A stretch of 64,000 bases of DNA, from NCBI RefSeq assembly GCF_900177325.1, contig NZ_FXBL01000004.1:930001-994000 (forward strand), written 5' to 3'. Positions 33,376-41,789 of this stretch are shown one piece after another. Origin of the DNA: Mesorhizobium australicum. Its GTDB lineage: Bacteria; Pseudomonadota; Alphaproteobacteria; Rhizobiales; Rhizobiaceae. How positions within the stretch are numbered: the stretch's first letter is position 1; every line of letters starts with the position of its first letter. The position numbers were made by a program, and so were the translations under genes. The notes under the pieces were generated by a model. That model did no database searches, was not told where the DNA came from, and worked only from the letters and a program-made list of their open reading frames with translations.

Positions 33376-34069
33376 CGGCCAGACGGCGCTGCTGCGCCTG
33401 ATGGCCTGGCTGTCGCCGGCCTTTCCGATCGGCTCGTTCAGCTACAGCCACGGGCTGGAGACGGCCGCGCATGGCGAACTGGTCGGCGAGGCCGCCGGCC
33501 TGCGCCAATGGCTGGTCGACCTGATCAAGCGCGGATCGGCGTGGAACGACGCCGTGCTTTTTGCCGAGGCGCACCGGCGGATGGCCGGCAGGCCAGAGGG
33601 GGGTGCCCTCGCGCCACCCGAAGACGATCCTGCACTCGCGGAACTCTGCGAACTCGCCGAGGCCCTGGCCGGGTCGCGCGAGCGGCACATGGAGACGATG
33701 CTGCAGGGTTCGGCCTTCCTGAAGGCGGCGGCGGCATGGCCGCACCCCGCCCTTGCCGAACTTCCGGCCGACTGCGCCTATCCGGTCGCGGTCGGGGCCG
33801 TCGCCGGAGCGCATGGCGTCGACCTGCGCCCGGCGCTCGCGGCCTTCCTCCAGGCCTTCGCCTCGAACCAGATCCAGGCGGCGATCCGGCTGGGCGTCAT
33901 CGGCCAGGTCGATGCGATGGCGACGCTGGCCTCGCTCGAGACGGTGCTGTCCGGTGTGGCGGGGCGTGCGACACAGTCCACGCTTGACGATCTCGGCTCG
34001 GCGACGATGATGGCCGAGATCGCTGCGATGCAGCACGAAACGCACTATTCGAGGCTGTTCAGGACGTGA
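33368..34069 (+). CDS. ureF: urease accessory protein UreF, carrying a half palindromic repeat
   Basis: 233-residue UreF, which bridges UreD and UreG during nickel insertion. Family segments: [23 protein letters not shown] at the N terminus and [26 protein letters not shown] near the C terminus. Residues 71-79 (RMAGRPEGG) are encoded by 25 bases (33580-33604) identical to the right end of repeat family B, lying where UreF proteins have a variable inter-helix loop. It overlaps ureE by eight bases and the DUF3995 gene by four. Confidence 0.96.
   Translation: MPDGQTALLRLMAWLSPAFPIGSFSYSHGLETAAHGELVGEAAGLRQWLVDLIKRGSAWNDAVLFAEAHRRMAGRPEGGALAPPEDDPALAELCELAEALAGSRERHMETMLQGSAFLKAAAAWPHPALAELPADCAYPVAVGAVAGAHGVDLRPALAAFLQAFASNQIQAAIRLGVIGQVDAMATLASLETVLSGVAGRATQSTLDDLGSATMMAEIAAMQHETHYSRLFRT
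33580..33604 (+). repeat. half-copy of repeat family B inside ureF
   Basis: The 25 bases from GATGGCCGGCAGG to the AGAGGGGGGT end match the right arm of the elements at 41576 and 59594 exactly. No left half is present in ureF. Confidence 0.85.
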
Positions 34070-34506
34070 CCCTGATCGCGCTTGCCCTGACCGTCGTTCT
34101 GACATTCGTCGCGGGCCTCCACGTCTACTGGGGGATCGGCGGCGTCTGGCCGGGAACCGACCAGCGTTCGCTTGCCCGCGCAGTCGTGGGCTTTCGCGGC
34201 GTCGACGCGACGCCTTCTCCCACGGCCTGTTTCGCGGTGGCCGCCTGCCTCGTGCTCGCCGCGCTCTGGCCGGCGGCCCTGGCCGGCCTGTTCGCCTCGC
34301 CGTTCCAGCTCGCCGGCCTCGTCGCGGGCGCCGTCATGCTGGCGCTGGTCTTCCTCGCGCGGGGGATCGCCGGCTTCACGCCGGCCTGGCGGCGGCTGAC
34401 CCCGGAAGAGCCTTTCGCCACCAACGACCGGCGCTTCTTCTCGCCGCTCTGCCTCGCGCTCGGCGCGGGCTTCCTCGTTCTCGCTTTCGAAAGGGCATTG
34501 TCATGA
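34066..34506 (+). CDS. DUF3995 membrane protein embedded between ureF and ureG
   Basis: A 146-residue membrane protein with four predicted helices, first [29 protein letters not shown], matching the DUF3995 pattern (LHVYWGxGG near the N terminus). It starts at a GTG overlapping the ureF stop and ends with a TGA overlapping the ureG ATG, so it is translated as part of the accessory operon. Function unknown; tight coupling suggests nickel or urea handling, but that is inference. Confidence 0.82.
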   Translation: MTLIALALTVVLTFVAGLHVYWGIGGVWPGTDQRSLARAVVGFRGVDATPSPTACFAVAACLVLAALWPAALAGLFASPFQLAGLVAGAVMLALVFLARGIAGFTPAWRRLTPEEPFATNDRRFFSPLCLALGAGFLVLAFERALS

Positions 34507-35138
34507 ACCCCAACGGACCCCTTCGGGTCGGCATCGGCGGGCCTGTCGGCTCGGGCAAGACGACGCTGACCGAGAAGCTCTGCAAGGCGCTGCGCGACCG
34601 CTATTCGATCGCCGTCGTCACCAACGACATCTACACCAAGGAGGACGCGATGATGCTGGCACGCCTCCAGGCGCTGCCGGAGGAGCGCATCATGGGGGTG
34701 GAGACCGGCGGCTGCCCGCACACGGCGATCCGCGAGGATGCCTCGATCAACCTGCAGGCGATCGCCGAGATGAACCGCAAGTTCCCCGACCTCGACATCG
34801 TCTTCATCGAGAGCGGCGGCGACAATCTCGCCGCCACCTTCTCGCCCGACCTCGCCGACATCACGCTCTACGTCATCTCGGTCTGCCAGGGCGAGGAGAT
34901 CCCGAGGAAGGGCGGGCCGGGCATCACCCGCTCCGACTTCCTCGTCATCAACAAGTCCGACCTCGCGCCCTATGTGAACGTCAATCTCGACGTGATGGAG
35001 CGCGACGCCGGCAAGCAGCGCGGCAAGCGCCCCTTCGGCTTCACGGATCTCTCGCGCGGCAAGGGCCTGGACGAGGTGATCGCCTTCATCGAGGAGGATG
35101 GCGGCCTCGAAGCCCGCGAGGTGCGCGGCGCGGCGTGA
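34503..35138 (+). CDS. ureG: urease accessory GTPase UreG
   Basis: 211-residue SIMIBI GTPase that drives nickel insertion. P-loop [17 protein letters not shown] near residue 9, switch region [12 protein letters not shown], the CPH nickel motif in [17 protein letters not shown], and the guanine-specificity motif [11 protein letters not shown]. All key residues are present. The ATG overlaps the DUF3995 stop. Confidence 0.98.
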   Translation: MNPNGPLRVGIGGPVGSGKTTLTEKLCKALRDRYSIAVVTNDIYTKEDAMMLARLQALPEERIMGVETGGCPHTAIREDASINLQAIAEMNRKFPDLDIVFIESGGDNLAATFSPDLADITLYVISVCQGEEIPRKGGPGITRSDFLVINKSDLAPYVNVNLDVMERDAGKQRGKRPFGFTDLSRGKGLDEVIAFIEEDGGLEAREVRGAA

Positions 35139-35576
35139 GTTTGGCGGGGTCCTTGTCCCCGTTCACGGGGGTAACTGTCCGAAGGGCGGGGCGGGCGCGA
35201 TGTCTCGGAAGTTCGCACCGCGCTTCACGCCGGACATCGGGCGGGGACCCGCGATCCACGGCGAAAGCCGCTCGGAGGATTTCGGAGAGATATAGGGCGG
35301 CGGAAGCGACGCGCGCGAGCGCCGGCATCTCACCGCCGTCATTCCGGGTCCGCGCAGCGGAGCCCGGAATCCAGCGCGCCAACGCCTGCGCACTGCACTC
35401 ACCTGCGCTCCGACATGGTCACCACAGTCGTTGAACTGCCTGCTTGCCCGGCGCTCTGGGTTCCGGGTTCCGCTGCGCGGCCCCGGAAAGACGGGCGTGC
35501 GAAATTGTCCTCCCCGTGCAAGGGAAGGCCGATCTCATCTGCGATGACACTGCGATAAGGATACGACAGGCGCGCC
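35139..35576. other. intergenic region after ureG, repeat-bearing
   Basis: 438 bases with no convincing gene. The right half holds the inverted pair of repeat family F (listed separately). The remainder shows nothing I recognise. Confidence 0.55.
35333..35496. repeat. inverted repeat pair, family F
   Basis: GCCGTCATTCCGGGTCCGCG at 35333 onward and its approximate inverse around 35450-35496 (TTCCGGGTTCCGCTGCGCGG near 35461) each form their own short palindrome (ATTCCGGG...CCCGGAAT). Arms are about 45 bases and imperfect. Confidence 0.65.
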
Positions 35577-36035
35577 TCAGGACGTGTCGCAGAACTCGAC
35601 CGGAACGGCGGCGGATATGGCGAACCTTGCGATGAGCGCGCCCAGGCCGTGGATCGCGGCGCCCTCATTCCCGGCCTCGTCCGACGCCAGCCCCCGGTGC
35701 AGGAACGACAGCCGGCACAGCTGCGCCGCCACCGCCTGCATGTAGAGCCCGAATGCCCTGAGCGAATCTGCAAGGTCCTCCGCATCGAAGGGAGTGCTGC
35801 CGAAGCCTGCCGGCATCATGACCGGCGTCCAGGGCCTGCGTGCGAAGCTCCGGAGCGTGCCTTCGACATAGGCGCTCAGCAGCGTATTGGCCTGCCAAGC
35901 AGCCCACAGCACGTACCAGCGGACCCAGAACGAGCGGCCGGCGGCCTGTTCGGCCATGTCGGCGATCGAGAACAGGCGCATGACGATCCGCGCCTTTACC
36001 GCCTGTTGCCTCCCCGCCTTCGCCCTCCAGCCCAT
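35577..36035 (-). CDS. conserved hypothetical helical protein
   Basis: A 152-residue protein with no family I recognise. It is rich in Ala, Leu and aromatic residues; WVRWYVLWAAWQANTLLSAYVEGTL near residue 42 is a long amphipathic or weakly membrane-associated helix, and two further helices follow. The start at 36035 (MGWRAKAGRQQAVKARIV) is chosen because the upstream extension of the frame runs back into repeat family A and is not protein-like. Codon pattern looks real but support is limited. Confidence 0.5.
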   Translation of the reverse strand: MGWRAKAGRQQAVKARIVMRLFSIADMAEQAAGRSFWVRWYVLWAAWQANTLLSAYVEGTLRSFARRPWTPVMMPAGFGSTPFDAEDLADSLRAFGLYMQAVAAQLCRLSFLHRGLASDEAGNEGAAIHGLGALIARFAISAAVPVEFCDTS

Positions 36036-36527
36036 CGCCGGCTCCCGTTTGACCGGACACAGTTTCGGGCATGCTGGCAGGGTGGGGATGGAAAAAGTTT
36101 CGGCTGTGAGAATCTCTAACCTAGACAAAGGGTTGGCGGAGAGGGAGTGAAAATCGATCCATCTGAAAGCTGATCCGTGCTTCGTCAGACGTAGGCTTTC
36201 GCCCGCCCCCTCCACCACTACGTGGTCCCCCTCCCCCGTGAACGGGGGAGGATCTACGCGCTCGGCCGTCGCTTCTTGTTCCTTTGATGACGGATGCGTG
36301 CGGAAGGCGGCGAGGCACCGGATCCTCCCCCGTTTACGGGGGAGGGGGACCACGTAGTGGTGGAGGGGGCGCGCAGAGTAGGAAGCGAGTGGCGAAGGCG
36401 GGGAGGATGCTGAGCTGGTGCGGCGTCGTGTTGCTGCGCGGCTTCCGCCCGTTCGACGGCTATGAAAGGTCCGCCGGACCTGTCATTTCGCCTTTGGCGA
36501 ACTGTCGTCTCACCCCATATTAGACCA
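36036..36527. other. intergenic region with repeat family A copy 3
   Basis: About 490 bases between a minus-strand hypothetical gene and the M48 protease gene. Bases 36204-36373 are the repeat; the rest shows no gene. A TTGGCG/TATTAG pair (36494 and 36518) just before the protease start could be a promoter, but would leave almost no leader. Confidence 0.5.
36204..36373. repeat. paired palindromic element, family A copy 3
   Basis: The left half holds CCCCCTCCACCACTACGTGG; the right half is its inverse with CCACGTAGTGGTGGAGGGGG. Each half also contains a small hairpin of the type CCCCCGTxxACGGGGG. About 70 unique bases separate the halves. Confidence 0.85.
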
Positions 36528-37622
36528 ATGAACGACCCCCTGCGTCTCGACCGCGTCCAGCAGTTGCGCTCCGGCGCGCGCAATACGATCCATACCTGGC
36601 TTCTGGGCACGGGCAGCCTGCTGCTCCTGGCGGCGACGGCTTTTGCGCTCGCGGGTGGACTCGGGCTCCTCTTCGCGGCGGGCTTCGGGTTCCTGACCAG
36701 CATCGCGGCGCGGCGGGTCAGCCCGAAGGTGGTGCTGCAGATGTACAAGGCGCGGCCGGTCTCGCGGGCGAGCTTTCCCGGCGGCTTCGACATCGTGGAG
36801 CGGCTGGCTGCCCGCGCGGGGCTGGAGCATGCGCCTGCTCTCTACGTCGTGCCGTCGAAGATGATGAACGCATTTGCGGTCGGCAGCCGCCAGGATTCGG
36901 CGATCGCGATCACCGATGCGCTGGCGCGCAATCTCACGGTGCGCGAGTTCACCGGCGTGCTGGCGCACGAAATCAGCCATATCGCGAATGAGGACCTGAA
37001 GGTGATGGCCTTCGCCGACATGGTTTCGCGCTTCACCTCGCTGTGGTCGACCTTCGGCATCTTCGCCCTGTTCTTCAACCTGTTCGGCGTCGCGGGCGGC
37101 GGCGAGGCGATGGTGCCGTGGCCGGCGGTCGCGCTGCTGGTGCTGGCGCCGACGCTCGGCGGCCTGCTGCAGCTTTCCCTGTCGCGCACCCGCGAGTTCG
37201 ACGCCGACCTGCATGCGGCGATCCTGACCGGCGACCCGGACGGGCTCGCCTCGGCGCTCCGCCGGCTGGAGAAGGCGCAGGGCATGTACTGGGAGAGCCT
37301 GATGCTGCCCGGCAGCCGCACGCCGGTGCCCTCCGTGCTGCGTACCCATCCGGCGACGGAGGAGCGCGTTGCGCGGCTGATGGCGCTGAAGCGCGGCGGA
37401 CCGGTCGACCTCGGTCCGGACGGCCCCGCCATGCCGCCGCCGCAGCACCGGCCCAGCATCGTGCCGCATATCCGGCCGCGCCATCCCGACCTCGCCGCCT
37501 TCATGCCGCTGCAGGCGATGGAGATGCCGGTGACGGCGGACGAATTCGCCTGTCCCGGCGGCCTTGCCGACGCCGACGGCAATCCGCGCATCCGGCCTAT
37601 GCGCGGCGGCATCTACTTCTGA
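36528..37622 (+). CDS. M48 family zinc metalloprotease (HtpX-like)
   Basis: A 364-residue membrane protease. Two N-terminal helices (WLLGTGSLLLLAATAFALAGG and following) precede the zinc motif LAHEISHIANEDLKVM near residue 148 (HExxH), two more helices, and the third-ligand Glu in SRTREFDADLHAA near 225. The C-terminal tail of about 90 residues is Pro/His-rich (PPPQHRPSIVPHIRPRHPDL) and not part of the core. The start was set at MNDPLRL; upstream codons in the frame lack family similarity. Likely membrane protein quality control. Confidence 0.9.
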   Translation: MNDPLRLDRVQQLRSGARNTIHTWLLGTGSLLLLAATAFALAGGLGLLFAAGFGFLTSIAARRVSPKVVLQMYKARPVSRASFPGGFDIVERLAARAGLEHAPALYVVPSKMMNAFAVGSRQDSAIAITDALARNLTVREFTGVLAHEISHIANEDLKVMAFADMVSRFTSLWSTFGIFALFFNLFGVAGGGEAMVPWPAVALLVLAPTLGGLLQLSLSRTREFDADLHAAILTGDPDGLASALRRLEKAQGMYWESLMLPGSRTPVPSVLRTHPATEERVARLMALKRGGPVDLGPDGPAMPPPQHRPSIVPHIRPRHPDLAAFMPLQAMEMPVTADEFACPGGLADADGNPRIRPMRGGIYF

Positions 37623-37692
37623 GGGCTGCCTGCTGACACGAATGTGATCTCGGGTTAACCGGCCGCTATCGCTTTTGAGGCATGCTGCCCCG

Positions 37693-38787
37693 ATGCAAAG
37701 CGCTGCCGCCGAACGCTCCCGTGTCGCCTGGGTCGATATCGCCAAGGGAATCTGCATCATCATGGTGGTGATGGTGCATGCGACGCTCGGCGTCGAGCTC
37801 GCGGTCGGCGAGAAGGGCTGGATGCATTATGTCGTCGCCTGGGCGCGACCGTTTCGGATGCCCGACTTCTTCCTGATCTCCGGCCTGTTCCTCGGCCTGG
37901 TCATCGACCGGCCCTGGCTGCGCTATCTCGACCGCAAGGTGGTGCACTTCGCCTATTTCTACGTGCTGTGGCTGACGATCCAGTTCGCCTTCAAGGCGCC
38001 GGGCATGGCGATGGAGGAGGGCATTGCCAGCGCGGCGTGGAACTATCTGCTGGCCTTTGTCCAGCCCTTCGGCACGCTGTGGTTCGTCTACCTGCTGCCG
38101 ATCTTCTTCGTCTTCACCCGGCTGGTGAAGAATGTTCCGGTCTGGATCGTGCTCGCCTGGGCGGCGCTGCTGGAGATCCTGCCGGTCGCCACCGGATCGG
38201 TGGTGTTCGACGAGTTTTGCGCCCGCTTCGTCTATTTCTATGCGGGCTACGTGCTGGCCGCTAACGTGTTCCGCATTGCCGACTGGTTTTCAGCCAATCC
38301 CGGCAGGACGCTGGCGCTGATGGCACTGTGGGCGCTGGTGAATGCCTGGTTCGTGTTCACGCCGGCGCCGGCGGCCCTTGTCCCCTATCTTCAGCCCGAC
38401 CTCGGCAACACCGGCGCGCAGGGCGGGCTGGCGGAACTGCCTGTCCTGTCGCTGCTTCTCGGCTCGGCCGGCCTGCTGGCGGTGGTGGCGGTGTCGACGC
38501 TGCTGTCGGGCCGGCGCTGGACCGAATGGCTGCGCTGGCTGGGCGAGCATTCGATCGTCGTCTACCTCGCCTTCTTCCTGCCGATGGCGGTGACGCGCGT
38601 CGTGCTGATCAGGAGCGGTATCGTGCCCGACGTCGGCACGATGTCCGTGCTGGTGATGATCGTGGCGGTGGCGGGACCGGCGGTGCTCTACGGCCTGGTG
38701 CAGTGGAGCGGCTGGGGCAGGTTCCTGTTCGAGCGGCCGGACTGGGCGCATATCGACACGCCCGCCAGGGTGCGCAGCGCCGCGTGA
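37693..38787 (+). CDS. acyltransferase 3 family membrane protein
   Basis: A 364-residue membrane protein with about ten helices. RVAWVDIAKGICIIMVVMVHATLG near residue 11 and the following WARPFRMPDFFLISGLFLG are the Acyltransferase_3 (OafB/OpgC/NodX-like) signature with the conserved His. Such enzymes O-acylate surface polysaccharides or glucans. The ATG at 37693 is preferred over an upstream TTG. No polysaccharide genes are nearby to narrow the substrate. Confidence 0.87.
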   Translation: MQSAAAERSRVAWVDIAKGICIIMVVMVHATLGVELAVGEKGWMHYVVAWARPFRMPDFFLISGLFLGLVIDRPWLRYLDRKVVHFAYFYVLWLTIQFAFKAPGMAMEEGIASAAWNYLLAFVQPFGTLWFVYLLPIFFVFTRLVKNVPVWIVLAWAALLEILPVATGSVVFDEFCARFVYFYAGYVLAANVFRIADWFSANPGRTLALMALWALVNAWFVFTPAPAALVPYLQPDLGNTGAQGGLAELPVLSLLLGSAGLLAVVAVSTLLSGRRWTEWLRWLGEHSIVVYLAFFLPMAVTRVVLIRSGIVPDVGTMSVLVMIVAVAGPAVLYGLVQWSGWGRFLFERPDWAHIDTPARVRSAA

Positions 38788-38793
38788 GGTTGC

Positions 38794-39387
38794 TCAGGGC
38801 TGCGGCGCGAGCGTTGCCTCTATGGTGCTGACCATCCTGTCCACCGCGACGGCCAGCTCGCCGCCATTGTCGATGCGCACGATGTCGTCGCCGGCGAGGC
38901 TGATGCCGGGATCGCGCGCCACCCGCGCGGCGATCGCCTCGCCGCTCTCGCGCCCGCGCCCGGCGATCCGCTCGGCGAGGATGGCAGGGTCGGCGAAGAC
39001 ATGCACCGCCACGACGGTGCGGTAGCGCTGGCGCAGCAGCGGCAGCACCGCGCGCGAGACGTTGGCGATGGCGGTGCGGCCCTGCCTGATCGCGTCGTCG
39101 ACCTCGACCGGCAGGCCGTAGCTCAGCCCGTGCGCCGCCCAGCAAAGCGCGAAGGCGCCCGCCGCGTCGGCGGCGGCGAAGGCCTCGCGGCTCATCGTGT
39201 CGTGGTCCTCGGCCGCGCCGTCGGCCGGGCGCGTAACGATGCGGCGGACGAAGAAGGTGCGCTCGGGATCGACGCGGCGGCGCGCCTCGCCGATCAGCGT
39301 ATCCTTGCCCGAGCCGCTCGGCCCCATGACGGCGATGAAGGCGCCGGGCCCGATCGGTCCCCGCCACAGGCCGGGCCTCGACGCCAT
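38794..39387 (-). CDS. phnN: ribose 1,5-bisphosphate phosphokinase PhnN
   Basis: Kinase converting ribose 1,5-bisphosphate to PRPP in the C-P lyase pathway. The 197-residue product has a P-loop AVMGPSGSGKDTLIGEARRR near residue 19 and VRRIVTRPADGAAEDHDTMSREAF, the guanylate-kinase-like PhnN pattern. A GTG at 39402, overlapping the upstream stop as GTGA, would add five residues and is a real alternative. It ends six bases from the convergent acyltransferase gene. No other phn genes are in the window except the DUF1045 partner. Confidence 0.9.
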   Translation of the reverse strand: MASRPGLWRGPIGPGAFIAVMGPSGSGKDTLIGEARRRVDPERTFFVRRIVTRPADGAAEDHDTMSREAFAAADAAGAFALCWAAHGLSYGLPVEVDDAIRQGRTAIANVSRAVLPLLRQRYRTVVAVHVFADPAILAERIAGRGRESGEAIAARVARDPGISLAGDDIVRIDNGGELAVAVDRMVSTIEATLAPQP

Positions 39388-39398
39388 CGGGGACGCGC

Positions 39399-40106
39399 TC
39401 ACGCGAAGCGCCGCTCGCGGCCGGCGCCGACCGGGTGCGAGGACCAGACGATGAAGGGCCCGCCGGAATCCGGCTCGACGAAGACGGCCAGCGTGTCGAC
39501 GCTGAGCGGCGCGCCGATGACGTCGCCGAAATGCGCTTCGATCGCCTCGCGCACGCGTGGCACGTCCGACCCGCCGACGCGGCCGGTGAGCGTCATGTGG
39601 AAGCGGAAGCAGTCGAGCACGTAAGGGTAGCCCCAGCGCTGCAGGTGGTTCAGCTCGCGCGGCGACAGCGCGTCGGGGTTGCGCCGGGCGAGGTCGGTCT
39701 CCGACAGCGGCGCGCGGAAGCGGTCGAACTGCTGCACGATGTCGGTCGCGAAGCTCTCCAGCGGCAGGCTCCGCTCGGCCGGCACCAGGGCGAAGAAGCC
39801 GTCGATCTGCTTCAGCGCGATCTGTGAAATCACCGGCGGCGTGGCGGCGGCGGCGAAGGCGTCGACCGCGGCGGCGAGCGCCGGCTCGCTCTCGCCGGGC
39901 GCCAGCCGGAACGGCGCCTTCAGCGTCGCATGGAAGCCGTATCGCCGGGCGGATGCAGTATGATAGGCGACCTCGCCGGCGGACAGAGGGCCCGACGCGA
40001 TGGGCGCCGTCTTCTCGCCGGTGAACGCATCGCGGCCGAGCCAGGCGGCGGCCTTTATCGCCAGCTCGCTCCGTTCGGGCGGACTGTAGTAGATCGCATA
40101 GCGCAT
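39399..40106 (-). CDS. DUF1045 protein, 2H phosphoesterase-like, phosphonate-linked
   Basis: A 235-residue protein starting MRYAIYYSPPERSELAIKAAAWLGRDAFTGE, with two H-x-T/S-like motifs (YGFHATLKAPF near residue 56 and FRFHMTLTGRV near 168), the signature of 2H phosphoesterases. DUF1045 genes are characteristic of C-P lyase operons, where they are thought to process the cyclic phosphate intermediate; the role is inferred from family context. Immediately upstream of phnN and probably cotranscribed. Confidence 0.88.
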   Translation of the reverse strand: MRYAIYYSPPERSELAIKAAAWLGRDAFTGEKTAPIASGPLSAGEVAYHTASARRYGFHATLKAPFRLAPGESEPALAAAVDAFAAAATPPVISQIALKQIDGFFALVPAERSLPLESFATDIVQQFDRFRAPLSETDLARRNPDALSPRELNHLQRWGYPYVLDCFRFHMTLTGRVGGSDVPRVREAIEAHFGDVIGAPLSVDTLAVFVEPDSGGPFIVWSSHPVGAGRERRFA

Positions 40107-40312
40107 TGCTTGTCCTCGCCTGACCGGTCCAAATAGGTGATTTGCATGACAGTTTGACGAAGCGGATGCCGCCGGGGGAAATAAATCGGCTAAGCGAAAG
40201 GCGGCTGCTGCGATGTCCGACGGCACACGCCGATGTGAATGTGCGCGCCGCAATGTGCTTTGACGCTTTCGGTTCGGATGCGCACAAGCAGGTGTCTTTT
40301 CGGGAGGTTGCC

Positions 40313-41533
40313 TTGAAGTTGCTGCTGTCCGCCGCCGTTTCGCTGTTCGCCCTGACCGGTGCCGTTTTCGCCGCCGATCCGGACCCTGCGAGCTGGGACG
40401 AGGTGCTGAAGGATGCGAAGGGCGAGACGGTCTACTGGAACGCCTGGGGCGGGGCGGAGAACATCAACGCCTATATCGAGTGGGCCGGCGACGAGGTCGA
40501 GAAGCGCTACGGCGTCAAGGTCGTGCATGTGAAGGTGGACGACACCGCCAAGGCCGTCGGCACCGTCGTCGCCGAGAAGGCGGCGGGCAGGAGCGAGGGC
40601 GGGGCAGTCGACCTGATCTGGATCAACGGCGAGAACTTCGCTTCGATGAAGCGCGAGGGGCTGCTGATGTCGCCGGGCTGGGCCGAGAAGCTGCCCAACT
40701 GGCGCTATGTCGACATCGACAACAAGCCGACCATCCGCACCGACTTCACCATTCCGGTCGAGGGGCTGGAGAGCCCGTGGGGCATGGCGAAGCTGGTGTT
40801 CTTCCACGATTCCGCCCGGACCGACGCGGCCACGATGCCGAAATCGGCCGACGGGCTGCTGGAGTGGGCGAAGGCCCATCCCGGCCGCTTCACCTATCCG
40901 CAGCCGCCGGACTTCGTCGGCTCGTCCTTCCTCAAGCAGGTGCTGGCCGAGAAGATCGCCGACAAGGCGCTGCTGCAGCAGCCGGTGGACGAGGCGAGCT
41001 TCGCCGAGGTGACCAAGCCGCTGTTCGACTATCTCGATGCGCTGAACCCGGTGCTGTGGCGCTCCGGCAAGGCGTTTCCGCAGAACTATCCGGCGATGAA
41101 GCAGCTTCTGGCCGACTACGAGGTCGACATCATCTTCGCCTTCAATCCGTCCGAGGCCTCGAGCGCGATCGCGTCGGGGGAACTGCCGGACACGGTGCGC
41201 TCGTTCACCTTCCCGGGCGGGACGCTGGCGAACACGCATTTCGTCGCGATCCCGTTCAACGCGAACGCCAAGGCCGGCGCGCTGGTGCTGGCCGACTTCC
41301 TGATCTCGGCGGAGGCGCAGGCGCGCAAGCAGGACCCGAAGGTGTGGGGCGATCCGACGGTGCTGGCGGTGGACAAGTTGCCGGAGGAGGCAAAGGCTGC
41401 CTTCGCGGCGCTGGACCTCGGCGTCGCGACGCTGAAGCCGGAGGAGCTGGGTCCCGCGCTCGACGAGCCGCATCCGAGCTGGATGGAGCGCATCGAGACG
41501 GAGTGGAAGCGACGCTATGGGGCTGCGAATTGA
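40313..41533 (+). CDS. ynjB: YnjB-like ABC transporter substrate-binding protein
   Basis: Periplasmic binding protein of about 406 residues. The signal peptide LKLLLSAAVSLFALTGAVFA is cut before ADPDPASWDEVLKDAKG. GETVYWNAWGGAENINAYIEWAGDEV and AVDLIWINGENFASMKREGLL match E. coli YnjB closely as I recall it. The TTG at 40313 is favoured: GGGAGG is five bases upstream and the signal peptide begins here. First gene of a three-gene YnjBCD-type importer; substrate unknown (a thiamine-type or metal role has been guessed for the family). Confidence 0.9.
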   Translation: MKLLLSAAVSLFALTGAVFAADPDPASWDEVLKDAKGETVYWNAWGGAENINAYIEWAGDEVEKRYGVKVVHVKVDDTAKAVGTVVAEKAAGRSEGGAVDLIWINGENFASMKREGLLMSPGWAEKLPNWRYVDIDNKPTIRTDFTIPVEGLESPWGMAKLVFFHDSARTDAATMPKSADGLLEWAKAHPGRFTYPQPPDFVGSSFLKQVLAEKIADKALLQQPVDEASFAEVTKPLFDYLDALNPVLWRSGKAFPQNYPAMKQLLADYEVDIIFAFNPSEASSAIASGELPDTVRSFTFPGGTLANTHFVAIPFNANAKAGALVLADFLISAEAQARKQDPKVWGDPTVLAVDKLPEEAKAAFAALDLGVATLKPEELGPALDEPHPSWMERIETEWKRRYGAAN

Positions 41534-41575
41534 GAGACGGTAGAAACCGCTTCGCAGTGGTTTCGGCCGTCCACA

Positions 41576-41730
41576 CGCCCCTCTGGCCTGCCGGCCATCT
41601 CCCCCTCAAGGGGGGAGATTGGCAGCTTCAACGGCATCGGCCATTCCCGAATGCAGGCGACAGGCGAAAGCTCTCGCGAGAGCCGATCTCCCCCCTTGAG
41701 GGGGAGATGGCCGGCAGGCCAGAGGGGGGT
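41576..41730. repeat. paired palindromic element, family B copy 1
   Basis: The left arm runs from CGCCCCTCTGGCCTGCCGGC through GGGGGGAGAT; the right arm is its inverse, ending GGCCGGCAGGCCAGAGGGGG. About 70 unique bases lie between. It sits between ynjB and ynjC. Confidence 0.88.
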
Positions 41731-41789
41731 ATCGGCGCCGTCGGTCTTCGGCGATCCGCATCGCGCGCGCAAACCCCTTTCCCCCTGCC

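Noticed and set aside
36201..36373. Family A repeats considered as a CRISPR-like array or as terminators
   Set aside because: Only two halves in inverted orientation, no regular direct repeats or spacers, and no T-runs after the stems.
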